Source of the DNA: Anaeramoeba flamelloides
Taxonomy: Eukaryota; Metamonada; Anaeramoebidae
DNA length: 64,000 bases
Assembly: GCA_027625915.1 (NCBI GenBank)
Contig: JANTQA010000033.1
Location: 1,240,001-1,304,000 of the forward strand
Direction: 5' to 3'
The position numbers and the translations under genes were made by a program. This document shows positions 46,716-58,957 of the stretch, piece after piece. The notes beneath the pieces are model-generated. The model saw only the letters and a program-made list of their open reading frames with translations. It was not told the origin of the DNA and made no database searches. Position 1 is the first letter of the stretch; each line of letters begins with the position of its first letter.

Positions 46716-47009
46716 TTTAGAATACTTAAAAAGTGAATTAATAACCAGATTTAATACTTATTTTTCTTGAATACCAAATATATCTATTACAATTTATTAT
46801 TTCGGGTTAGTCATGATCTTTGAAAGGGGGTGTATAAAGATTGATTCAGTCTACTTTATATTTGTAACAACTTATTTATAATATGTATTACTCAACTTAT
46901 TTTTTCATTTATTCTTCTAATGTAAGGAATAACAAATGATTGATATTTTTAAAGATAAAGAAAATTATAATTTTTTAATTAAAATTTCTAAAAAAAAATT
47001 TAGAAATTA

Positions 47010-47360
47010 GAGAAAGTGCCCTAGAGTGCCTACGTTTTCTTGGGGGTTTCCTTTTTATTTTTTGAAGTGTTCTAAGTTGTTTTTACTTTTTGAAATAAAC
47101 AGAAAATATTAATAAATTTTCCGTTTTTTTCAAAAAGTAAAAAAAAACTAACGAAAATCTATTGATTTTCCAAATAAATAGAAAACTCAAGAAAAGCCTA
47201 ACTGCGCTTTTTTTTAATTTTTGAAATTAAAAGAAAATTTTAAAAATTTACTTTTTATTTCTCAAATTAAATAAAAGTTAGTGGCGGTTTTCCAAAAGTC
47301 AAAAGAATTCTGGAAAATCGATGATTTTACTCCATTCTTTGAAATTATGGAAAATGTAAC
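47010..47360. repeat. Modular palindrome family, copy 8
   Basis: Head AGTGCCCTAGAGTGCCTACG, then GTGTTCTAAG, a TTTTTGAAATAAACAGAAAA hairpin, a GAAAATCTATTGATTTTC hairpin and a terminal AAAAGAATTCTGGAAAATCG hairpin. Confidence 0.7.
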
Positions 47361-48414
47361 GTCTGCAAGAGGAAATTAATTTATTCCCTTCAAAATAAAA
47401 AAAAAATAATTGAAATATTAATAATTTTTTTGGGTGTATTTATAGAAAAAGGGTTTAATTTCCCATTCTGGGTATAAATATTTTAGATTTCATATATTTA
47501 TAAACTATTTTAAATGGCTTGTTGTGTATAAATCCTATATTTATAAATTTCAACACTTCTGGAAATGTAAAAATCAAAAATTATTATAATAATAATAATA
47601 AAAAAAAGTAATAAAAATCCTTCTCGAAATCAAAATCAATTTTTGATACCCCAAATTCCACTTTTAAGGTGCTAACTAACAACAAGAAATAAGTTACATA
47701 AAAATCATGGATTAAAAGAAGAAATTCAAATGGTTTCTTTCATAAATTTTTTTTATACCCATTATTTTCCCAGAAATTGTATTTTTGTTATTAATTTTTT
47801 TTTTATTATTGATACTTTATAAGTTGAACTCGGAGTATCAAAAATGGGTTTTAATTTCCAGAAGTTTCTATAATAATTTTTAAAATTGATATCTTTTTTT
47901 TAATTGAAAATAAATCTAATTTTTTTATTTGAGAAAGTACTTCGAATATTTTCGATTTTAATTAATTTAAAAAATTATTCTGTATTTTAAAAAATTTTCT
48001 ATAAGCTTTCAAATTTAAATGAAAAATATTTTAATAGAAATAAGTTAAATTTTATAAAATTTCAAAATTAAGACGATATTTTAATTATGTAAAAATGAAA
48101 TAACAAGCATAATAGGTTTTTTTAAAAATATTTCTTATTTATCAATGTGATTATTGTAATAAATTATATTTTAATTTTCGTTCATTTTCTCAATTAAATT
48201 TGAAATTTTTTGATTTCAACATTTTTGAAAGGGTGGTGTTGATAGATATAATATATATAAATAATTTCCCAATTTATATGGTCGTAATTTACCTGAAATT
48301 TTATATATTGATCAGAAAATTTTGTATATAAGTTCCAATTTTTATTTATATTACTAATTGATCAAAAAAAATTACCCTGTGTTTTTTTTTTTAAATCATC
48401 CAGATTTTTATTTT

Positions 48415-49304
48415 ACTGCAGCGTAAAAAAAAAGGGCAAAGATCAAAAAAGCGGGCATTTTTTTTTTATCAAAAGGTAAAATTTTAATTGTTCACTATAG
48501 TAAGTCTGATCAAAATCAAAGGAATTTTTTGAAGATATTAAAAATCCAAATGGGTGCTAAAAACTTTCTAAAAGGTATAATATTGGATATAGATTGCTGT
48601 TGTTTCGTTTTCTTAAGAAGATAATTCAAGAATAGTGTTGAAAAAATGTTATACATTATTATTAAACTAAATTTTAATAGATAATGTGGATTATTATGGC
48701 TTTTTTAAAATTTGTGTCATTATAAATACTCATTTAAAAAAAATATTTCTTGTTTTGGTTCTTTGAATTTTATTTAAATTCTAGTGGGTCGTTTTATCAT
48801 TGATCTTAGTATCCAATTTTATTTTTGAAAAAATAATTTTTTTTTAGATTCTACATAGATATCCTATCAAAAATTCAAAAATCAAAAATTGTAATTTTTC
48901 ATAATTACATTATCCTAATAAGAATCTAGTTTTACCCAATTAACCCCTCAATAATTTTGACTCAATATTAAAAGTTATATCTGAAAATATTAATTAATAT
49001 GATATAAATTATATGAAAAAAGAACTTTTTGCTCAGTATTTTGCCACTTTTTCATTCAATAATAAGGAATTTGATTTTTAAGACATTCTACTTAAATGAT
49101 CTTGGTGAAATTGTATTAAAGAAAATCAAATTTAGAAATTGAATTCTTCAAAAAGTATTTTAGCTCCATTTGTGTTTTGATAATCTTCAAAAAATTCCTT
49201 TGATTTTGATCAGACTTACTAAAGTTAATAATTAATTATTTATTTTTTGATAAAAAAGGAATGTCAACTTTATTGATCTTTGTCATTTTTTTTTTCACCA
49301 CAGT
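48415..49304. mobile_element. Foldback element with about 160-bp arms
   Basis: Left arm 48415-48580 and right arm 49140-49304 are inverted copies, sharing GTAAGTCTGATCAAAATCAA, AGGAATTTTTTGAAGAT and CAAAGATCAA. About 560 bp between the arms has no coding potential. Outer tips ACTGCAG / ACTGTGG. Confidence 0.75.
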
Positions 49305-49722
49305 TAATAGTTAAAATAAAAATTAAAAAGTATAATGATTTTGAAAAGATAAATTATTATTTAAATTTTTTCTGATCCTCTCTTAATGTTAACAAAACAG
49401 ACAAAAAATACTTCCTTTTTGAATAATAATATTTTATTTGCCATTAAATGATAAGAAATAATAAAATTGAAAATTTAGATCATATATTATAAATTATTTT
49501 AATTGACCTTTCGTCCTGTGAAATAAAATTTTATTTATAATTTAATTAAAATCCCCGAACTTTAAATTATGGTGACTATTGTATATATTGTTATTAGTAT
49601 TAATACCTTTTTTAAAACTCTCTAGTCGAGAATAAAAGTGGTGTTGAAAGGGTAAAAAATTCAAAATAAATGGATGGATGAGATTTAGTTTAATTTAACT
49701 TGGAGATCTTCATTGTGATATA

Positions 49723-49887
49723 CAGGTATTTGAATTTTAAAGTTCAAAATTTTTCACTTTATTTTCCATATTTATCTTTAAAAAATTAAGTTTTCAAAAA
49801 GCAAGTGGGTTGTAATTTGTGGCTCTATTTGAAAAAGAAAATTGGAAATGAAAAGACATTTTTTCAGATTTAGAATTCAAATACAAG
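49723..49887. mobile_element. CTGGTATTTG-type MITE, copy
   Basis: 165 bp, TA-flanked, CAGGTATTTGAATTTTAAA ... TTAGAATTCAAATACAAG. Interior GAAAATTGGAAATGAAAAG matches the copy at 54211-54381. Confidence 0.7.
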
Positions 49888-49944
49888 TAGAATATTTAAT
49901 AGTTTTGAAAATGTTCTATTCATCTTATTAAAACAGAAATACTG

Positions 49945-50225
49945 AAAAATATTTCTACTTTTATTTTATAATTAAAAAATGAAAATTTTTTGTTCACAAT
50001 CCAAAATATTTTGATAGTTTATAAGTTGAAGTAAAATCTAAAGAACTTTACAACATTATTTAGAATTATTATTTTTAGACAATAAATGAAACTTCCTTTG
50101 TTAAATAGAAGATAAAATGTTTACTCTGCTAATTTGATTCTAGCAGTAATAATTAAGATTCATTTTAGAATTGATATAAAAATTTTCATTTATTATTGTT
50201 AAAAAAACAGTAATGATAAATATGT
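49945..50225 (+). repeat. Second copy of the 7015-7290 repeat
   Basis: Direct-orientation partner of the copy in RasGEF intron 2. Confidence 0.55.
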
Positions 50226-50235
50226 CATGGAATAG

Positions 50236-50330
50236 GTTTTCCAAGATTCAAAAGAATCAAACACAATCTGTAATTTATAACTATCTTTTTAAATTCTGGA
50301 AAAACTAATGGCGATTTTTCTTAAATTATT
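50236..50330. repeat. Modular palindrome family, copy 9 (short)
   Basis: GGTTTTCCAAGATTCAAAAG and TCTTTTTAAATTCTGGAAAA form a hairpin followed by ACTAATGGCG in place of the usual CTAACGGCG linker. Confidence 0.55.
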
Positions 50331-50879
50331 TCTGTTTACTGTGAGAGAAAAATGTTGTTGAGAGAACAATAGTTGATAAGCAATTTAAATTTTGAACATT
50401 ACTGTAAATGATTTTTAATTTAAATTGTTTGCGAAATAACTAAGAAAATAACAATAATCTACTTATTAGAATAACAATTAATGTAATTCTACTTTTTCAA
50501 AACCTTATCTCTGATAATCTAAAGCAAGTTTAAAAATTACCATTTTCAGAATTAATAGTAAACTTTACGAAAACTTGGATTTTTGTTAAAATAGCATGAT
50601 CTACTTTGGTTATCAACCATTCAAATGAGTATTCTACACACACCAAAGATTAATGAACTTCTAACACATTTAAACTTTGATTTATATAAAATTCACCTAG
50701 TTATCAATAGGATTTGATTTTCAATTTTACTAATGTTCCCAATTAAAAATTGTGTCCAACCATTTTTCTGTGTCCACATTTTTATCTCAGCAATATTACA
50801 AAAATTAAAAAAAACCTTAGAGAAAAATTGAAACAAAAAATATATTTTTCACTTTCTAACAAAAAATAAAACAATAATA

Positions 50880-51100
50880 ATCAAAATATTATGTTATCCT
50901 TTTAATAGAGGTTTATTAAATATAAAATACCTTTGAGAAGATATTTAAAAAACCTTCTTAACTTGTAAGAATAATTTAATAAATTTTTGACTATCAAATT
51001 TAAAAAAAACATTTTTAGGACCTCGATCTTTTGATTGTTCAGCATTAATAAAAAATATCTGAAAAAATAATTTCTGAAAAAAGATCTCTTATTAACCAAA
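50880..51100 (+). repeat. Dispersed repeat, third copy of 22735-type
   Basis: Shares TTTATTAAATATAAAATACC, GAATAATTTAATAAATTTTT and GATCTCTTATTAACC with 35825-36060. Confidence 0.45.
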
Positions 51101-51732
51101 ACTAATTTTTTTATGAGAGGTTATTAAAAAAGGAAAAATAATCTCTTATTTTATTTTTTAAAACAATAAATTCGAGGACTTGTTTATTATCGATTTTTTC
51201 AAATAAATCTCCTTTGTATTTTTTAAAAGTTGTCACAATAAATCACTTAACTATAATATTTCTAATTTTTATTCCGAACACCAAGAATAGAAAGCCCTGA
51301 AACATAAAGTTTTAATATTAAAAATAATGACAAACCAACAATTTATTAAAGATCACATCAACAAAATACAAATTGTGGACAAAACAGTTTGACGAAATCG
51401 TTTCTTTGTCCCTTTCTTTCTTCTTATTGATTTTTGGATTAATCAAAAATAAATAATTCTTATTGTGATGATGTGTAAAGTTCTAAAGTAAAAGTTGTTT
51501 ACATTCGTTTCTCAGAGCTTATTTTCAATTCCAAAAAAGATTGTGAGGTGTAATTTTTTTACACAGTTAAAAAAAAATAGTAACAAGGTTTAAGGTTGTT
51601 TGATGATTTTAAATGGGCACCAATGTTGTTAAAACTTTGAATTTAATTCAAAACCAACAAAAACTGAAATTTAAAAAAAAAAGATTTTATTTTTTTTATT
51701 TATTAAATCTTTGTTATTCATTAATAAACAAA

Positions 51733-52506
51733 ATGAGTTTTCAAAAGGCACGTCAACAAACAAGCCAATTTTATCAATCTGACAAATCAGGCTATCTTGC
51801 GAACCAATTGTTAAGTGTTCGAATGGGATTCTTACGAAAGGTCTATGGCCTCGTTACTTCACAAATTGTGTTCACATTCCTTTTCATTGAAGCCTTGTTC
51901 CACTCACCTGAAGGCATCCGAAGCTTTGTTGAGCAATCGTATGTGTTGTACATTTTGGCAGCGATCGGGTGTGTTGTTGGATCTCTTGCAGTCTATTTCA
52001 AAAGGCACTCGCACCCACAAAACTTGCTTTGGCTCATTTTCTTTACTGTCTGCGAATCATACACCTTTGCCAGCTACGCGCTTCGTGGAAACCGCGAAAT
52101 CTTTGAGCTCGCATTCTTTTTTACATCCTTTGCATTTTTGGCTTTAACACTATACACCTTCCAATCAAAAAGAGAGTTTACCATGATCCCCGGTATAATG
52201 CTCTCTCTTTCGGGCGTCTCCTTGTCCTTAGTCATCTCTCTCTTTTTGTTCCCTCGAAACGTTGAAACTACCATACGCCTTTTACTCGCTATTGGAATCT
52301 TTTCTGCTTCTCTTTCTTTCGTTTACCATACCAAGTCAATTCTCAGAACTTCAAAGATCGATGACGCCTTCCCTGCCGCAGTGACTCTTTACACAGATTT
52401 CATTCGACTTCTTTGGAAAATCTATAGATTGATCTCTTCTCTTCAAAAAGAAAATAACAAAAAAAAAAAAAAAAAAAAAAAAGGGTACCAGAATCAGATA
52501 AACTGA
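51733..52506 (+). CDS. BAX inhibitor-1 / TMBIM family protein
   Basis: Multi-pass ER/Golgi membrane protein of the TMBIM family, which sets Ca2+ leak and protects against stress-induced death; 257 aa, single exon. Seven hydrophobic segments fit the family: about 41-58, 70-88, 97-115, 123-142, 151-172, 180-198 and a C-terminal re-entrant segment at 212-236. N-terminal RKVYGLVTSQIVFTF (35-49) and LTLYTFQSKREFT (138-150) are typical. In the di-aspartyl pH sensor known from bacterial YetJ, the second Asp is kept (LYTDFIRL, D222), but the first is His199 (FVYHTKSI; usually YDT). The tail carries K8, encoded by an A-run. An in-frame ATG at 51613 would add 40 Lys/Leu-rich residues; I prefer 51733 because similarity starts there. 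G/C-richer codons than the surroundings. Confidence 0.93.
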   Translation: MSFQKARQQTSQFYQSDKSGYLANQLLSVRMGFLRKVYGLVTSQIVFTFLFIEALFHSPEGIRSFVEQSYVLYILAAIGCVVGSLAVYFKRHSHPQNLLWLIFFTVCESYTFASYALRGNREIFELAFFFTSFAFLALTLYTFQSKREFTMIPGIMLSLSGVSLSLVISLFLFPRNVETTIRLLLAIGIFSASLSFVYHTKSILRTSKIDDAFPAAVTLYTDFIRLLWKIYRLISSLQKENNKKKKKKKKGYQNQIN

Positions 52507-52599
52507 AATAATAAATTGAAGGAATGGCCCTGTTTCTCTTTATTTTTTTTTTTAATTTTTTATTTTTTGTTCATTGGTCTTTTTGTTTTATTATTTTAA

Positions 52600-54703
52600 G
52601 GGATTAGTGTCACCATAGATTTCTCTATAATTAAAGTATGTGGTAAATAGTGGGTAAATGATATTAGTGCACCATGGCTCAAATAGTTTCTGTGACTTCT
52701 GTGAACTCTAAATAATCTATTATAAATCTTATTACACAATAAATAATACATTTTTTACTGATGATCTCTATTAAAAATTTTTACTTTGAATTTTTTTTTT
52801 AAAATAGATTTTCCAAATTTAAAAAAAAGAAACTACAAAATAATAGTAATACAATTATTTAATTATTCATATTTAAAACTCAAAAAGTAACTATTTTTCT
52901 ATTTTTTTAATTTCAAAGATGAACCCAATAATCAGAGTTCACATTTTGATTCTTTTTTGAAAAAAAAACAAAATAATTCTTTTTTTGATTCCATGTAATC
53001 AAATGATTCTTTTTTCTTCAAATGATATGTCTCAACTCATTTCTTGTTTACATTCGTTTTTACAAAGAACCACATCATTCTCATAATTTAATAATTAATA
53101 ATTTTTTTTTTAAAATTTTCAAAAAGAATTTGATATTTCTCAAAAAAAGAAATATTTGAGGTTTTTATTGTTGGGATTTTAGTTTTTATCATCTTTTTGT
53201 CAATCTTGATATTTTTAAGTTTATTCCTGATAAGAAAATTATTTTTTTTATTTGAAATGGAATTAAAAGATTCTTTTATTTTTTTTAATAGAGTTTTGTA
53301 TACGAATAAAAATTCAATTTTTGATTCCATTGAATCAGTTAGAATAAAATAATTTTTTAATGTACTCAAAAAATTATACCTCAAAAAGAATTTAACAAGT
53401 CGAAAATGTTTGATAAAAATTTATTTTGGAATCATTTCAATATGTCCTTAATAAAATTAAGCACTATTTTTTTATGATTAATATTTTTCGAAATCTAACT
53501 TATAACTTCATTCAATTAAACACTGTCATAAAATATTTTTAGAATAAAAACACTCTCAACTTTTGAATATCAAAAATATTTTTTGAACTTTCTGTGCACT
53601 TTTTTATTTTTTTTTTAAAAAATTGGGTTTGAGAAAATTTAGAAACCAAAGAATAAGTTAAAATATTGTATTAGGTTATTTTCCAAAGAGTTTATCTTTT
53701 TAGTTGAACTGTTTTTTAATTTTACCATTTAAAAAAAAAAATCATTTGAAGACCAAATTAGTACCTTTTGTGAAAATAAAATTCCCATGATTTAGAATTT
53801 GTTTTAGTAAATAAGCTAAAATAAGAGAGTGTATCTAAAAACATATATAATTTAAAGTTTGAATTCAATGATTTTGTCAAAAAATGTTTTCAAGAAAAAG
53901 TGAAATTGAAACTTTATTTATTTTTAGTTTTTTATTTAGTTGTTTTAATTTTTTTAATGGAAAGTATTTGATCATTTTTCAATTTTTGGTTTTTTTTGGT
54001 TCGTAGGGAAATATTATGATTCCAAAATTTAATTTTTGAGATTCTATAAATTCCAAAAATGGAATCATTTTGGTAACTCTGTCAATTATTATCAACATAA
54101 AAACCCAAAATCAATTAATTTTGTTTCCTTTTTTATAAATCTAGTTGTTACATCAATATATTTAAATTATTTTCAGAAATCATTTGTCAAAAGAATCTAT
54201 TTGTTAATTACTGGTATTTGAATTTTAAATAGAAAAAAATATTCACCCCCTTTAGCCTATTTTTCTTTGCGAACAGAGTTTCCAAAGAAGTAGGATGTGT
54301 AGATTATGATTTTTGTCTCTATTTCAAAAAGTAAATTGAAAATGAAGTGAAAATTGTTCCTATTTATAATTCAAATACCAGTATTTATTTTTTTTAAGAC
54401 AAATTTAATTTTTTATCAAACAATCTACATTTCATCACAAATTTAAGAAAGATATTTTGTAACTTTGGGGGTTGAAAATTGATAACCCAACCTTTAAATT
54501 TGTGGCAAAATGCAGATTTTTTTCTGAAATAGTTGGGCTTTTTACTAATATTAGTATCATTTTTAATTGAAGTGATAAAGGTTTTAGTGCTTTTTTTATT
54601 AATAGATTTTGTAGAATGATTTTAACAATGGCACTCTAATGCGATTTACACCCAATAACAACATACTTTAATCTTAAGTTTCTCCTTGGTAGACGCTAAC
54701 CCC
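52600..54703. mobile_element. TTAA-flanked element, GGGATTAG ends, copy 3 (2.1 kb)
   Basis: TTAA-GGGATTAGTGTC at 52596 and GACGCTAACCCC-TTAA at 54707. The subterminal TTAAAGTATGT is inverted in the right arm. Collinear with copy 1 at both ends, with extra central sequence and a nested MITE. A minus-strand open frame of 98 codons (53088-53384) is Lys/Phe-rich and unconvincing. Confidence 0.7.
54211..54381. mobile_element. CTGGTATTTG-type MITE, intact reference copy
   Basis: 171 bp, TA-flanked, CTGGTATTTGAATTTTAAAT ... ATTTATAATTCAAATACCAG. Nested in the 52600-54703 element; copy 1 of that element (near 21810) shows the uninterrupted site. Confidence 0.85.
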
Positions 54704-54707
54704 TTAA

Positions 54708-56610
54708 TTCAATTTTTTTTTTTTGAATCATGTTGTTTAATTTTAAAACTTTCTTTCGCTACCAACAGCTCTTTAAACAGTCAGTATAATCTTTTAACGA
54801 AAGCTAAAAGATTAGTACTATTTTAGATCAGATTATTATTAAAGTATGGTGAAATTGGGGTTAGCCCTATAAGTGCTCTAAATGCCCAGAACCAACAAAA
54901 CTCAAAATTAAATATGAGCTTTCGGTTAAAAAAATTTGCCAATTGGGTATTAATTGAAAAACGATAGCTAAACTTCTCATTTTCTAATATTCTTTTACCT
55001 ACCCCCCATTTCCAAAAAAAAATAAAAGTCCAAAAATTTGATTGACCATAAGAAACAAAATAGAATTCAAAGCATCAAATTACACCAAAATTCAAGCATT
55101 TTTCAATTTTCAAAATTTGAGGTTTAATTTGAAACATTAATAAAGAGAATTTTTTAGTTTTTTGAGTGATTTTTGGCATTTCCATTCATATGAAATTGGC
55201 CTTTAAGATTTTAACAATAGGTATTAACCTAATTTGAGGGAGTTAACTTTCATATATCATTATCGATCAGCCAAAAATAAGTCAAACAATTAATTGAAAA
55301 ATTTTCCTTTTAACTACCCAGTTTTACAATTAAATTCTATTTCACAATTTTAATCCATAAAAGTTACTGAATAATAAATTCTTTGTTTTTTGTCATTATT
55401 ATACTTTCCATGCAAACTAATTAATTACTATTTCAAGACAAATTAAAATAAAAATAAAATCCGTTTTTATTTTAAAACATTTAGCTTGCAATGATTTTCA
55501 TGGATTGAAACTGATAAATCCAAATAACTGTTGAAAATGCCTTGTTTCATTTTCTGCCCTTTTTACATTTTTTTTACTTTTGATTGGAAAAAGAAACAAA
55601 AAAAATTTAAATACTTAAAAAAGTTGTAAAATTGATTAATTTTCAAATACACTTTGTCATGAACTTGTTTAAAGCTAGATATTAAAAGAGTTTTAATATG
55701 GAAATTCAAATAAAAATTATTTAATATTTTTTTGAATTTATCAGTAACCATGGAATCTCTGATTTTGTTCCTAAATTTCGAAAAGGTAATTTCAGCATAG
55801 GTGCAATTTACACTTCTTCAATAATAAAAAAATAATTATTGTTTTTTCCTAAAAATCATTAATAACAATTATTTGTTTTTATTTTTTCAAGATTTATGTA
55901 ACCTAATTATTGAAACGGAAATAATAGAATAATTATTTGAAAAAAGAGAGTGCTTTTTAGAAGTTTTTTAGGGTTTGTTTTTTTTAAAAAAATGAAAACT
56001 TATTTCGAATTAAAACCTTATAATAAACATTGTTTTAAAAAAGTTAGGACTCAACCTTTACATCCATAGTATAAGTTTGGGTTGGAAGAATATTATCTTT
56101 GAAAATACACAAGTCCACACCTTACTAAAAATTTATTTTTTTAAAAAGTTTTAATTCTGACAAGTTCAACAAAAAAAAATAAAAAAGATACATATTTTTA
56201 AAATAACTGTATCCCAGTTTTTCAAAATTAATATTGAGAATCTCTAAAAGTAACAATTTTTTTTTTATAATTTCAAGATTGACTCAATAATTATCAATTT
56301 TTTAAAAAAAGGAATGATTACTTTTGTTTCTATTTAATGAACATATTTTTTTTAAAAAATATATATCCAATATGTATAAATAATTGATATAAAAAAATAT
56401 TTTTATATATATTATTTCCCTTTTTTCTTTTATTTTAATTGTTTTTGAAAGTCGGTTTTTTTTACAACGAGAAAAAAAGTTATAAAGGAAAAAAAAAATC
56501 AAGTATCTACTCAATAAATTTGAAATATGGGAACAAAATAACACAAGCAACTTGTAAAATAAAGCAAAAAAACGAAAGGGGAAAAAATATAAAGAGAAAA
56601 CAAAAAAAAT
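54708..56610. other. Intergenic, one MITE, no gene seen
   Basis: Apart from the MITE at 55511-55744 and a GTGCAATTTACACTTCTTC fragment at about 55800 of the 8539-type repeat, only AT-rich DNA is seen. Confidence 0.5.
55511..55744. mobile_element. MITE, CTGATAAATTC family, copy 4
   Basis: 234 bp; CTGATAAATCCAAA ... TTTGAATTTATCAG, TA on the right, AA on the left. Confidence 0.7.
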
Positions 56611-56748
56611 TCAATTAAAAAAGAAAAAAGAAATGACAAAAAATAAACTATTGCCCATCCCAAATAAGCTTTCTTGACTACCAAACAAAACCAAGTTAAT
56701 CAAAAAGTACTGTGGTGCAGTTTTAGGTGTTCCTAATGATTCGAATAA
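56611..56748 (-). CDS. Putative exon of an unrecognised membrane protein
   Basis: After CTCAAAG the minus strand reads LFESLGTPKTAPQYFLINL, then VLFGSQESLFGMGNS and a Phe-rich end with TGA at 56613. Codon choice (GGA, ACC-type, CAG) is richer than background and the composition is protein-like. Possibly the last exon of the gene starting at 59143, but the joining exon was not found. I do not recognise the family. Confidence 0.35.
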   Translation of the reverse strand, partial: LFESLGTPKTAPQYFLINLVLFGSQESLFGMGNSLFFVISFFFFN

Positions 56749-57645
56749 CTTTGAGTAGTATTATTTTTTACAAATTGCTTATTATAACATACCCTAAACC
56801 CATTTAAACAAGAAACCATGGATCTTGAGATGTAAAATCAATCAAGTAGAAGAATTGCCCCCCTTCCATAAAACCCTATTTTTTACATTTTATCCAAGTG
56901 GGTGAGAAAAAAGTTAAATTTATTTTGTGTAGTAAAAAAAAAATGAAATAAACAAAATAATAGTAATAAAAATTTTCATTTCTTGATTGGACAATAACAA
57001 TATATATCTAATAAAACTAAAATAAAAAATTAAACTTATGTTTTTTTAAAAAAGTATTATTAATAAAAAAAAATGAGAGACCAATTAGATTTATTTAAGA
57101 ACCTTACTATTCATGAAAATAGAACAGTTAAATTAAAGAACTTTAAATGATTATTGTTTATAATTATCATAGAAATAAATATATTAATATTAGTTTATTT
57201 AATTTAATTATTTATTGAGAGAAAGGGGTGTTTAAAGAAAATTTATTAAAAATAAAAAAAGAGAAGAAGAAAAAAGCATTTATTTAATTTTCTTTCTGAT
57301 ATAAAATTTGTTCTTTAGAAAAGAATTGATACATTTTAATCACTGCCAGTTATAAAGTAACATTGGTTATAGAGAGACGACTATTTTAATTTTTTAGTAT
57401 TCATAAAAATATAATAATAAAAATATTAGAAATTTATTTGATTTTTTTTTTGTTTATTCTTTCATTTACTATTATTATTACCTTTTCCATTTTAATTCTT
57501 GAATGAAATACAATCCAAAAAATATACTTTAATAATTTATAATAAAAAAAAAAAATGATTACATTTTTTATAAAGATCTATACATAAGGAGATTATTAAA
57601 AAAATATTTTTTTCTCAAAATTATCTTTTTAAAATAATAAATTAG

Positions 57646-57864
57646 AGAATTCTAATTGTTTTTAAATATTTTTTTCCATTGTTTCGATATCCGAATCTTC
57701 TTTATATTGGGAAGAAGAGTAACAAAGGAAAAAAAATCAAGTGGTTACTTGCCAATTTTGAGACACCGAAACACGACATGATGAGTAACCTGAAAATAAA
57801 AAATAAAACACAAAGACCTAAAAATATCAAGAGTAAAAAAAAAAAATCAGTTCAAAAAAAATAA
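57646..57864 (+). CDS. Putative C-terminal exon, basic tail, unrecognised
   Basis: Opens after AATTAG at 57645 and reads RYPNLLYIGKKSNKGKKIKW, LLANFETPKHDMMSNL and a Lys-rich tail ending SVQKK with TAA at 57864. Non-AT-biased codons (CCG, CTG, ACG, GAC) make it coding-like. A short ATG-led peptide at 57074-57150 (MRDQLDLFKNLTIHENRT) could be its first exon but is not proven. No known domain. Confidence 0.35.
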   Translation, partial: RILIVFKYFFPLFRYPNLLYIGKKSNKGKKIKWLLANFETPKHDMMSNLKIKNKTQRPKNIKSKKKKSVQKK

Positions 57865-58084
57865 TAATAATAATTAAACTGTCGATCCCCAAGTGAACAT
57901 TCATGATTAATTACTAAATCAAATTAAATAAACCAAAAATAGAACGGCTCTGAATTCTGGGTATTCCTTAATTATATGAAAGCATGTTTTTGTTTTTTTT
58001 TTTCCCAATTGCTTCTTATAAACCCTTTTTTAATTAATTTTCTTTTTTTTCTTTTCAATTTTTTGTTTATTCTTTTTCTACATA

Positions 58085-58205
58085 AAAATAATTCGGGTAT
58101 ACCCTTTCCACAAATAATCGTGAAATCTCTGCTTTTTCGATTAACTCCTGTTTAAGGAATTTAAGTAAAAGGAAACCTGTGGTGTAATTTCCACTACTTC
58201 AATAA
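58085..58205 (-). repeat. GAAGTGTAAATTACAC repeat, reversed copy
   Basis: The reverse complement reads GAAGTAGTGGAAATTACACC, CTTTTACTTAAATTCC and GAGATTTCACGATT, as in 8539-8640. Confidence 0.5.
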
Positions 58206-58236
58206 TTTTAATAATATAATATATAATAATATATAT

Positions 58237-58271
<35 letters not shown>
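58205..58271. repeat. (AT)n / AATAAT microsatellite
   Basis: ATAATATAATAT words pass into about 15 perfect AT units. Confidence 0.9.
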
Positions 58272-58273
<2 letters not shown>

Positions 58274-58957
58274 AAAATTCATTAGCATATGAAGGATTAT
58301 TATTTTTTTTTTTTGAATCTATTTCATGAAAATACAAATATTTAATTTAAACCGTTTAAGATTATTCTATACATTCCACAGTTAACGAATTTTTAAATTT
58401 TATAATATATTTTTCATCATTTTCTTAGTTTTTTATTTTTTTTATTATGAAATTAAAATTATTCATTTTAGAATCTTCAAAGAATTCAATATATTATTAG
58501 GGACGTAAAATTTGTTAGTATAAAAGATAATTGCAACAATAATTGATTTTTAAAACCCGTTAAAAAAGATTGGAGTAATACTATACGTATGATCTTTCAT
58601 TCAAAATATAAATGGTGATTAAATAAAAATATTTTTAAATTTTTTTTAATATCTAAAAAAAATAAACAAATATTTCCAAACAAAAAAAATTGGATAAATA
58701 TCCACAAAAATCGATAATAATAATACTTGAATTCTTATTCTAATATATATGTATGTATATATAACCCCCCTTAATATAAATATAAAACAGCCATATTACT
58801 TTTGAGTAAATGAATTCATGAATATTTGGATTTTTCTTTTAACAAAACAATATTAATTGTGTGTGATTGTTAACTACATTTGGAAAAGGTATCAAAATTA
58901 TAAATTGAAAAGAAAAAATAAGAATAATAAGTGGAAAATTAAAGTGTTTAATCTTAC

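Larger units (their letters stand above)
46048..51732. other. Intergenic region, PKB kinase to BAX-inhibitor gene
   Basis: 5.7 kb without a supportable gene. Contains a (TA)n run (about 46099-46118), repeat 46230-46715, palindrome-family copies (47010-47360, 50236-50330), a long-armed foldback (48415-49304), a MITE (49723-49887) and two more dispersed repeats. Confidence 0.6.

Noticed and set aside
51613-51732. N-terminal extension of the BAX-inhibitor protein
   Set aside because: AT-driven, Lys/Leu/Phe-rich, not typical of the family; likely 5' UTR.
53088-53384. 98-codon minus-strand frame
   Set aside because: Lys/Ile/Phe/Asn composition expected from AT-rich DNA, located within a TTAA element, with no motif.
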